64,000 nucleotides of DNA from Mesorhizobium sp. dw_380 (GTDB lineage Bacteria > Pseudomonadota > Alphaproteobacteria > Rhizobiales > Rhizobiaceae), in assembly GCF_018588885.1 (NCBI RefSeq), contig NZ_JAFFIW010000004.1, positions 231,573-295,572 of the forward strand. The letters run 5' to 3'. The notes under the pieces were generated by a model that ran no database searches, was not told the origin of the DNA, and worked only from the letters and a program-made list of their open reading frames with translations. The number at the start of each line of letters is the position of its first letter. Within the stretch, counting starts at the first letter, position 1. Made by a program: the position numbers and the translations under genes. This document shows positions 57,787-64,000 of this stretch, piece after piece.

Positions 57787-57792
57787 GCCGTC

Positions 57793-60417
57793 CTACCCTT
57801 TTTTCTTCGCGGCCGACTTTTTGGCCGCTGTTTTCTTGGCCGCTGGGGTCTTGGCCGCTGCCGCCGCCTTGCGGAACGGCTTCTTGCCGCCGCCGCCCTT
57901 GGCTTCCTTCTCGGCAATCAGCGCTAGCGCATCTTCGATGGTCACCGATTGCGGATCCTTGCCCTTGGGCAGCGTGGCATTGACCTTGCCGAAATTGACG
58001 TAAGGCCCGTATTTGCCGTCGCGCACGACGATCTTACCACCGCCATCCGGATGATCGCCAAGCTCCTTCAGGGCTGCCGGCGTGCCGCCATTGCGGCCGC
58101 CTTTGCCCTTCGACTGCTTCTCGGCAATCACCGTGACGGCGCGGTTGAGGCCGATCGAGAACACATCCTCGATGCTGTCGAGATTGGCGTAGGTGCCATC
58201 ATGCAGCACGAACGGGCCGTAACGGCCGAGCCCGGCCGAGATCATCTTGCCGGATTCGGGATGTTTTCCCACGTCGCGTGGCAGCCCCAGCAAGGCGAGC
58301 GCCTTCTCGTGGTCGATGGATTCCGGCGTCCAGCCCTTGGGCAGGCTCGAACGCTTGGCTTCCTTGCCGTCGCCGCGCTGGATGTAGGGGCCGAAGCGGC
58401 CGCTGCGCAGGGTGATTTCCTCCGCCGTGTAGGGGTCCTTGCCGAGCACCTTGGTGCCGTCATCGCCGCCGCCATTCTCCCCGTTGGGATTGGCGGCGTC
58501 GCCGAGCTGGCGGGTGAAGGAGCATTCCGGATAATTCGAGCAGCCGACGAAGGCGCCGAACTTGCCGAGCTTCAGCGACAGATTGCCGGTGCCGCATTTC
58601 GGGCAGATGCGCGGGTTCGAACCATCCTCGCGCGCGGGGAACACCAGCGGCGCCAGTTCCTCGTTGAGCGCATCGAGCACGTCGGTGACGCGCAGTTCCT
58701 TGATGTCGGCGACGGCGCCGGAAAAATCCTTCCAGAAATCGCGCAGCACGTCCTTCCAGGCGAGCTTACCGTCGGAAATCTCGTCGAGCTTTTCCTCGAG
58801 CGAGGCGGTGAAGTCGTATTCGACATAGCGCTCGAAGAAGCTTTCCAGGAATGCCGATAGCAGGCGACCCTTGGCCTGCGGCACCAGCCGGCGCTTGTCG
58901 ATGGTGACGTAATCGCGGTCCTCGAGCGTCTTCAGGATAGCGGTGTAGGTCGAGGGGCGGCCGATGCCGAGCTCTTCCAGCTTCTTGATCAACGTCGCCT
59001 CGGAATAGCGCGGCGGCGGCTCGGTCGTGTGCTGGGTGGCATTGATCGCCTTGCGGGCAAGCTGCTCGCCGGCGCGGATTTCCGGCAGACGACGGTTTTC
59101 CTCGTCTTCCGCATCGTCTTCCTTCTGATCGGTGTAGGCGGCGATGAAACCGTCGAAACGGACGACCGAACCGATGGCGCGGAGTTCGGCGGTGCGGGCG
59201 CCGTTGACTGCCTCGATCTCGACGGTGGTGCGCTCGATTTCGGCCGGCTGCATCTGGCTGGCGATAGCGCGCTTCCAGATCAGTTCATAGAGCCGCGCCT
59301 GGTCGGCATCGAGATATTGCCTGACCGATGCCGGGGTGCGCATGAAATCCGTCGGACGGATCGCTTCGTGCGCCTCCTGGGCGTTCTTGGCCTTGGCGGT
59401 GTATTGGCGCGGCTTTTCGGGCAGGTACTTTGGGCCGAATTCCTTGGCGATGGCGTCACGGGCACCCGAGATCGCCTCCGGTGCCATCTGCACGCCGTCG
59501 GTTCGCATATAGGTGATCAGACCGGCGGTCTCGCCGCCAATGTCCATGCCCTCATAGAGTCGCTGCGCCACCTGCATGGTGCGGGTGGCCGAAAAACCGA
59601 GGCCCGACGAGGCGGCCTGCTGGAGCGTCGAAGTTGTGAAGGGCGGGCCTGGATTGCGCTTGGTGGGCTTGGCTTCGACTGACAGCGCCTTGAAGATCGC
59701 GCCCTCGAGCATTGCCTTGATGTCGTCGGCCTGCGCCTTGTTGGCGATGTCGAGCTTCTGCAGCCTCTTGCGCTCGAACGCGGTCAGCCGCGCTTCGAAG
59801 GTCTCGTTGCGCGGCGTGCCGAGGATTGCGGCGATCTGCCAGTATTCCTCGCGGATGAAGCGTTCGATTTCGGATTCGCGGTCGCAGACCAGACGCAATG
59901 CCACGGATTGAACGCGGCCGGCGGAGCGGGCGCCGGGCAATTTGCGCCACAGCACGGGCGACAGCGTGAAGCCGACGAGATAGTCCAGCGCCCGGCGTGC
60001 CAGATAGGCATCGACCAGCGGCGCATCGATCTGGCGCGGATTGGCCATGGCTTCCAGCACCGACGACTTGGTGATGGCATTGAAGACGACGCGGCTGACC
60101 GGCTTGTCCTTCAGCGCGCGTTTCTGCTTCAGCACTTCCAGCACGTGCCAGGATATGGCCTCGCCCTCGCGATCCGGGTCGGTGGCGAGGATCAGGCCGT
60201 CGGCATCCTTGACCGCCTTGGCGATGTCGGCGAGCCGCTTGCCCGAGGCGGTGTCAACCGCCCAGGACATGGCGAAATCTTCATCCGGACGCACCGAGCC
60301 GTCCTTGGCCGGCAAATCGCGGACATGGCCGAACGAGGCCAGAACCTTGTAGTTCCTGCCGAGGTATTTGTTGATTGTCTTCGCTTTGGCCGGCGATTCG
60401 ACGACGACGACGTCCAT
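57793..60417 (-). CDS. topA: DNA topoisomerase I
   Basis: An 874-residue type IA topoisomerase. Toprim: VVVVESPAKAKTINKYLG at the N terminus, then ILATDPDREGEAISWH. The active-site Tyr is in GLITYMRTDGVQM at about residue 304-316. Cys-finger region: CPKCGTGNLSLKLGKFGAFVGCSNYPEC in part, about residues 587-614. After several TopA C-terminal repeat domains (LRSGRFGPYIQRG, GLGRYGPFVLHDG, VVRDGKYGPYVNFG) there is a Lys/Ala-rich tail of about 30 residues (KKTAAKKSAAKKKG), typical of alphaproteobacterial TopA and important for DNA binding. It relaxes negative supercoils. Confidence 0.96.
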   Translation of the reverse strand: MDVVVVESPAKAKTINKYLGRNYKVLASFGHVRDLPAKDGSVRPDEDFAMSWAVDTASGKRLADIAKAVKDADGLILATDPDREGEAISWHVLEVLKQKRALKDKPVSRVVFNAITKSSVLEAMANPRQIDAPLVDAYLARRALDYLVGFTLSPVLWRKLPGARSAGRVQSVALRLVCDRESEIERFIREEYWQIAAILGTPRNETFEARLTAFERKRLQKLDIANKAQADDIKAMLEGAIFKALSVEAKPTKRNPGPPFTTSTLQQAASSGLGFSATRTMQVAQRLYEGMDIGGETAGLITYMRTDGVQMAPEAISGARDAIAKEFGPKYLPEKPRQYTAKAKNAQEAHEAIRPTDFMRTPASVRQYLDADQARLYELIWKRAIASQMQPAEIERTTVEIEAVNGARTAELRAIGSVVRFDGFIAAYTDQKEDDAEDEENRRLPEIRAGEQLARKAINATQHTTEPPPRYSEATLIKKLEELGIGRPSTYTAILKTLEDRDYVTIDKRRLVPQAKGRLLSAFLESFFERYVEYDFTASLEEKLDEISDGKLAWKDVLRDFWKDFSGAVADIKELRVTDVLDALNEELAPLVFPAREDGSNPRICPKCGTGNLSLKLGKFGAFVGCSNYPECSFTRQLGDAANPNGENGGGDDGTKVLGKDPYTAEEITLRSGRFGPYIQRGDGKEAKRSSLPKGWTPESIDHEKALALLGLPRDVGKHPESGKMISAGLGRYGPFVLHDGTYANLDSIEDVFSIGLNRAVTVIAEKQSKGKGGRNGGTPAALKELGDHPDGGGKIVVRDGKYGPYVNFGKVNATLPKGKDPQSVTIEDALALIAEKEAKGGGGKKPFRKAAAAAKTPAAKKTAAKKSAAKKKG

Positions 60418-60556
60418 GAGGTCTCTTATCTGCTGTGATGCGCCAGAAGAATTCCGCTGCGCGCGACGAAATCTCGTTTCTGTTTGTCGCTCACATGGCC
60501 GCGCTTTTGCATCCGGTCAAGGGGAAGCGCCCCAAATTGCGAGGCCGCCGGCAGCA

Positions 60557-60575
60557 ATACACTCTTAGAGTGTAT
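60557..60575. promoter_or_regulatory. Perfect inverted repeat, possible operator
   Basis: ATACACTC, three bases, GAGTGTAT: an 8-base perfect palindrome in the topA upstream region. The size and spacing fit a homodimeric regulator site. No regulator gene is near, so the protein is not known. Confidence 0.4.
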
Positions 60576-60698
60576 GGAGAAGATCACAGAATTTCGATCA
60601 GGGGAGATGATGACCGCCAGGCGACGAAACGACCGCCTTCTTTCAGGTGAGTCGAGGAATTGCGTTGCGTGCCGGACCCTGGCCGTGCCACGCAGCGC

Positions 60699-60742
60699 AA
60701 AAAAGCTGGCCGCCATTGCCTGAAGGGCGCCGGCGGCCAGCT
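60699..60742 (-). terminator. Rho-independent terminator
   Basis: On the minus strand AGCTGGCCGCC pairs with GGCGGCCAGCT and is followed by a run of six T. It ends the small secreted repeat gene at 60776. Confidence 0.85.
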
Positions 60743-60775
60743 GATGTCCCGCCAGCGGGCAGGAAGGAGGCTCAA

Positions 60776-61153
60776 TCAATCGGCCTTGACGACGTGCCAG
60801 ACGCCGCCGACACCGTCACCGCTCATGTCGCCAGCCTTCTTGTCCTTGATGAAGGTGTAGACCGGCTTGCCGTCATAGGCCCACATCTTGGTGCCGTCGG
60901 TGCGTTTGACAACGCTCCATTCGTGGTCCCCCTTGGCGCCGGCCGCGGCCTTGAGCGGCGGCCAGTTGGCGGCGCATTTGTCGTAGCAGTTCGACTCCCC
61001 CTTGCTGTCCTTGTCATAAGTGTAAAGCGTCATGCCCTTGGCGTCGGTGTAGATCTTGGTGCCACCGACATCGGCTTCCTTCCACGCCTCGGCGGCGAAG
61101 GATGCGGCGGTGCTGAGCAGCAGTGCGGCCAGCCCTGTGGCTATCGTTTTCAT
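60776..61153 (-). CDS. Small secreted repeat protein (PF03640/COG4315-like)
   Basis: A 125-residue exported protein with signal peptide IATGLAALLLSTAASFAAEA. The mature part has two units of the kind seen in COG4315 proteins: GGTKIYTDAKGMTLYTYDKDSKGES in part and TDGTKMWAYDGKPVYTFIKDKKAG in part, separated by NCYDKCAANWPPLKA with a Cys pair. The repeated pattern L-Y-T-(F/Y)-D/K-x-D is typical; function unknown, periplasmic. AGGGAGATTTCC precedes ATG 61153. It ends in the terminator at 60699-60742. Confidence 0.85.
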   Translation of the reverse strand: MKTIATGLAALLLSTAASFAAEAWKEADVGGTKIYTDAKGMTLYTYDKDSKGESNCYDKCAANWPPLKAAAGAKGDHEWSVVKRTDGTKMWAYDGKPVYTFIKDKKAGDMSGDGVGGVWHVVKAD

Positions 61154-61322
61154 GGAAATCTCCCTGGCTGATATGCGGAGACGCACGGGAAACCGCGGCC
61201 TCGTTATGTCAACGCCGTGCAAAGGTGCTTTCTTCCCGGCCGCGATGACTTGCCACACGATGGTGATTGGCGGACAAACCCGCCTGCCGTTATATCGTCG
61301 CCAAACGGTCGGAGCTCAGGGA

Positions 61323-62069
61323 ATGGCATTGGACATCGGCTATGTCAGCGCGGTCGGGGCGGGCGCCATCTCGTTCCTGTCGCCTTGCGTGCTGCCGCTG
61401 GTGCCGCCCTATCTCTGCTACATGGCCGGCGTCTCGGTCGATGATTTTCGCGGCAATGCCGGCGTGACGGCACGTGAAGGCATACGCGGCGCGCTGCTTT
61501 ATTCCTCTATCGCCTTCGTGCTCGGTTTCTCGACCGTGTTCGTGGCGCTCGGTGCCGGCGCATCGACCATCGGCCGGCTGCTGCGCGTCTGGCAGGAGCC
61601 GCTGGCGATGGGCGCCGGCGTGCTGATCATCCTGATGGGCTTGAATTTCCTCGGCATCCTGCGCATCCCGCTGTTGTCGCGCGAGGCCCGCTTCCAGTCG
61701 CAGGGCAAGCCCGCAAGCGTCGTTGCCGCCTATGTCATGGGACTGGCCTTCGCCTTCGGCTGGACGCCGTGCATCGGCCCGGTGCTGGGGCCGATCCTGA
61801 CGCTGGCCGGTGGCCGTGAAACCGTGGGCGAGGGCGCGCTGCTGCTGGCCGCCTATTCGCTCGGCCTCGGCATCCCGTTCCTGATCGCCGCCTTGTTCTC
61901 CGGCGCCTTCATGCGCTTCCTCAGCAAATTCCGCGTCCATCTCGGCCGCGTCGAAAAGGCCATCGGCGCGCTGCTGGTCGTCGCCGGCGTGTTTTTCCTG
62001 ACCGGTGGCGTTCAGGCGGTGTCCTACTGGCTGCTGGAGAATTTTCCGGTGCTGGGGCGACTGGGGTAG
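61323..62069 (+). CDS. ccdA: Cytochrome c biogenesis protein CcdA (DsbD-like TM domain)
   Basis: A 248-residue membrane protein with six TM helices. GAISFLSPCVLPLVPPYLCYMAG near residue 15 and AFAFGWTPCIGPVLGPILTLA near residue 145 hold the two redox Cys in (S)PCVLP and TPCIGP, the hallmark of CcdA. It passes reducing equivalents from thioredoxin across the inner membrane for haem-thiol proteins such as cytochrome c maturation. ATG 61323 gives the standard N terminus. No ccm genes are adjacent. Divergent from the small secreted gene. Confidence 0.93.
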   Translation: MALDIGYVSAVGAGAISFLSPCVLPLVPPYLCYMAGVSVDDFRGNAGVTAREGIRGALLYSSIAFVLGFSTVFVALGAGASTIGRLLRVWQEPLAMGAGVLIILMGLNFLGILRIPLLSREARFQSQGKPASVVAAYVMGLAFAFGWTPCIGPVLGPILTLAGGRETVGEGALLLAAYSLGLGIPFLIAALFSGAFMRFLSKFRVHLGRVEKAIGALLVVAGVFFLTGGVQAVSYWLLENFPVLGRLG

Positions 62070-62231
62070 GCGTCACGGCGCAGCATTGCATGTGTAAGAT
62101 TGGGCTGTGGACCCGCTGATTAAGAGTCAACTGCTCCGGCCCATCTCACCGGAATTTAACCGCATTGGTGCAGCATGGCGCCACTGCTAGCATGATTTGA
62201 TTCCCAACGCTTTTCATATGGTTGTCCATCC
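62070..62231. other. Short intergenic region with tRNA-Lys(CTT)-like anticodon arm
   Basis: Between ccdA and glmU. On the minus strand at 62101-62138 lies GAGC-A-GTTGA-CTCTTAA-TCAGC-GGGTCCACAG, which is the D-stem end, a complete anticodon arm with CTT, and the first half of a T-stem. The T-loop and acceptor stem are missing, so no functional tRNA is coded. See findings. Confidence 0.55.
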
Positions 62232-63608
62232 ATGAGCCAGAGATCCTGCCTGTCCGTCATTCTCGCCGCCGGCGAAGGCACGCGCATGAAGAGCGCGCTG
62301 CCGAAGGTGCTGCACCAGATCGCCGGGCTACCGATGGTCGCGCATGTGGTGAAGGCCGCTGAAGCCGCCGGTGCAAGCAGCGAGGCGATCGTCATCGGCC
62401 ATGGCGCGGAAGAGATGCGCAAGGCGGTGACGAAGTTTGCACCGAAGACAGAGACCTTCGTGCAAGAAGAGCGCTTGGGTACGGCGCATGCCGTCCTTGC
62501 CGCGCGTGAAGCGATATCAAGGGGTTATGACGACATCCTTGTGATGTTCGGCGACACGCCGCTGATCGATGCCGAGGCTCTGACCCTCGCGCGGCTGAAA
62601 CTCGCCGAAGGCGCGGCCGTCGCGGTGATCGGCTTCCGAACGCCCAATCCAAACGGTTATGGCAGGCTGGTCGAAAAAGGCGGCAAGCTGATCGCCATCC
62701 GCGAGGAAAAGGACTGCTCCGAGGCGGAGAAGAAGATCGGCTTCTGCAATGCCGGCATGATGGCGGTGGCCGGCGTCCATGCGCTGAAGCTGCTCGACGC
62801 GGTCGGCAACAAGAACGCCAAGGGCGAATATTATCTGACCGACATCGTCGAGATCGCGGGCGCGCAAGGCCTCGATGTCGTCGCCACCGAAGCCAGTTTC
62901 GAGAACGCGCTCGGCATCAACAACCGCGCCGAACTGGCGCAGGCCGAGGGCATCTGGCAGCAGCGTCGGCGCCAGGAGGCGATGCTGTCCGGCGTGACGC
63001 TGCTTGCGCCCGAGACGGTGTATTTCTCGTACGACACCGAAATTGGCGCCGACACGATCGTCGAGCCCAATGTCTGGTTCGGTCCGGGCGTGACGATCGC
63101 GAGCGGCGCCAAGATCCATGCCTTCAGCCATATTGAAGGCGCCACCATCGCTTCCAATTGCGATGTCGGGCCGTTCGCGCGGCTGCGGCCTGGCGCCGAT
63201 CTCAGGCAGAAAGCCAAGGTCGGCAATTTCTGCGAGGTCAAGCAGGCTGTCATCGAGGAGGGCGCGAAGGTCAACCATCTGACCTATATCGGCGATGCCC
63301 GTGTGGGAGCGGGCGCCAATATCGGCGCCGGCACCATCACCTGCAATTATGATGGCTATCTGAAGCACTTCACCGATATCGGCGAGGGCGCCTTCATCGG
63401 CTCGAATTCTTCCCTGGTGGCACCCGTCACGATCGGCAACGGCGGCTACATCGCTTCCGGCAGCGTCATCACCGAAAGCGTGCCGGACGATGCGCTGGCC
63501 TTCGGCCGTGCTCGCCAGAAGACCATCCCCGGCAAGGGCAAGGAATTGCGCGAGCGCTTTGCCTCGGCCGCGGCTGCGAAGAAAAAGGCAGCCAACGCCG
63601 ACCATTAG
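62232..63608 (+). CDS. glmU: Bifunctional GlcNAc-1-phosphate uridyltransferase / glucosamine-1-phosphate acetyltransferase
   Basis: A 458-residue enzyme. The N-terminal pyrophosphorylase starts [22 protein letters not shown] and has [10 protein letters not shown] and [13 protein letters not shown]. The C-terminal left-handed beta-helix (from about residue 250) has hexapeptide repeats and the acetyltransferase centre [22 protein letters not shown] in part, [28 protein letters not shown] (in part). Product is UDP-GlcNAc for peptidoglycan and LPS. ATGAGCC is preceded by a short spacer. glmS follows after 200 bases, which is the common rhizobial order. Confidence 0.96.
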   Translation: MSQRSCLSVILAAGEGTRMKSALPKVLHQIAGLPMVAHVVKAAEAAGASSEAIVIGHGAEEMRKAVTKFAPKTETFVQEERLGTAHAVLAAREAISRGYDDILVMFGDTPLIDAEALTLARLKLAEGAAVAVIGFRTPNPNGYGRLVEKGGKLIAIREEKDCSEAEKKIGFCNAGMMAVAGVHALKLLDAVGNKNAKGEYYLTDIVEIAGAQGLDVVATEASFENALGINNRAELAQAEGIWQQRRRQEAMLSGVTLLAPETVYFSYDTEIGADTIVEPNVWFGPGVTIASGAKIHAFSHIEGATIASNCDVGPFARLRPGADLRQKAKVGNFCEVKQAVIEEGAKVNHLTYIGDARVGAGANIGAGTITCNYDGYLKHFTDIGEGAFIGSNSSLVAPVTIGNGGYIASGSVITESVPDDALAFGRARQKTIPGKGKELRERFASAAAAKKKAANADH

Positions 63609-63808
63609 CGATTGGTCGGCGGATTTGCTCCTTGTCGAAGCAATCGAAAAACCGAACGATTGCAGTAACCGGATTGCAAGAGCGGTCTGTCATGGTGCAT
63701 GCGTGCAGGAGCGTCCGTTACAGCGGACGAAATGCAATGTGACTTCCGCGGCAGGCCGGCCATCCCTAAATAGCGCTGGTTTTCCATGGGGAATCGGGGA
63801 CTGTCTGC

Positions 63809-64000
63809 ATGTGCGGTATCGTTGGAATCATCGGCCATTCGCAGGTTGCGCCGCTCATCGTCGATGCACTGAAGCGGCTCGAATATCGCGGCTATGACTC
63901 GGCCGGCGTCGCCACCATCGAGAAGGGCGAGCTTGGCCGCCGCCGCGCCGAGGGCAAGCTGGTCAATCTGGAGCGCCGGCTCAGGGACGAGCCGCTCGAG
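63809..64000 (+). CDS. glmS: Glutamine-fructose-6-phosphate aminotransferase (N-terminal part, cut by window edge)
   Basis: Starts [33 protein letters not shown] ([19 protein letters not shown] quoted), the N-terminal nucleophile glutaminase domain with catalytic Cys2 after removal of Met. Runs out of the window after about 64 residues. Makes glucosamine-6-phosphate, the entry step to UDP-GlcNAc, for which GlmU next door does the last two steps. The 200-base leader has CGTCCG-TTACAG-CGGACG hairpin at about 63713-63730; glmS leaders can be regulated but no glmS ribozyme core is evident. Confidence 0.95.
   Translation, partial: MCGIVGIIGHSQVAPLIVDALKRLEYRGYDSAGVATIEKGELGRRRAEGKLVNLERRLRDEPLE

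Larger units (their letters stand above)
60418..60775. other. Intergenic region upstream of topA
   Basis: About 360 bases without a gene I can support; small ORFs here have no family signal. It holds the perfect inverted repeat ATACACTC-TTA-GAGTGTAT at 60557-60575, an operator-like element, and the terminator of the next gene at 60699-60742. In other rhizobia dprA is often next to topA; it is not present here. Confidence 0.6.

Noticed and set aside
56266..57927. 553-residue plus-strand frame over rnr and the end of topA
   Set aside because: Spans two real genes on the other strand; no domain signal.
60435..60650. 71-residue frame upstream of topA
   Set aside because: No family signal and no ribosome-binding site; rich in Arg and Lys like random high-GC frames. 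Treated as intergenic.
63713..63730. Hairpin CGTCCG/CGGACG in the glmS leader as a glmS ribozyme
   Set aside because: The short stem has none of the pseudoknotted core of the ribozyme, and that class occurs mainly in Gram-positive bacteria.

Overview
The window is a gene-dense, GC-rich (about 63 percent by eye) chromosomal segment of an alphaproteobacterium of the order Rhizobiales. Gene content and small-repeat content fit Mesorhizobium or a close relative best. The evidence is a divK-pleD cell-cycle pair, a DUF2336 and a DUF3572 protein, a rhizobial Cpa/Tad pilus operon, a gcvTHP operon behind a tandem glycine riboswitch, a DinB with an N-terminal zinc-knuckle-like extension, and palindromic intergenic repeats of the kind common in rhizobial genomes. 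The genus is an inference; no rRNA or nod/nif gene is present. Almost everything is housekeeping or conserved-accessory. I see no phage, transposase, CRISPR array or intact tRNA.

Layout. 1-4.3 kb: end of a nitroreductase, flavin reductase, an ICMT-type membrane methyltransferase, a CoA-ester lyase/MaoC hydratase pair and a DUF2336 protein. 4.3-8.5 kb: FUSC-type membrane transporter and parE, both minus strand. 8.7-16.0 kb: Tad pilus export operon cpaB-cpaC-small lipoprotein-cpaE-cpaF-tadB-tadC, without pilin or prepilin peptidase. 16.0-18.1 kb: an AT-richer small membrane ORF, a secreted protein and a TadD-like TPR lipoprotein. 18.2-19.4 kb: membrane diguanylate cyclase. 19.4-24.2 kb: glycine cleavage system, tandem glycine riboswitch and a long palindromic repeat. 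24.3-30.5 kb: a duplicated-domain protein of unknown function, an acetyltransferase, a Tat-exported molybdopterin oxidoreductase with its cytochrome b, DUF1345, DUF188, and the glutathione-dependent formaldehyde pair gfa/adhC. 30.7-36.4 kb: pccA and dnaE. 36.5-42.8 kb: DMT exporter, secreted protein, dinB, GNAT, a DUF2125-like periplasmic protein with a repetitive acidic tail, HAD-like protein and DUF3572. 43.0-44.9 kb: divK-pleD.

44.9-52.0 kb is the most accessory-looking part. It holds a structured small-RNA candidate with an anti-Shine-Dalgarno loop and its own terminator, a broken FAD monooxygenase fragment, then a GntR regulator, a trans-sulfuration-type PLP enzyme and a four-gene carbohydrate-type ABC importer. 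From memory of other rhizobial genomes, pleD and rpmG are normally near neighbours, so this block looks like an insertion into a conserved locus. 52.1-60.4 kb returns to conserved genes (rpmG, a PII/CutA-like protein, MFS, Nudix, DUF983, rnr, topA). 60.8-64.0 kb: a small secreted repeat protein, ccdA, glmU and the start of glmS; glmU and glmS together make UDP-GlcNAc for the cell envelope.

The items most worth a second look are the small-RNA candidate, the PLP-enzyme/sugar-ABC cassette with a nested palindromic element between its binding-protein and permease genes, the long imperfect palindrome behind the glycine riboswitch, and a tRNA-Lys(CTT)-like remnant upstream of glmU.
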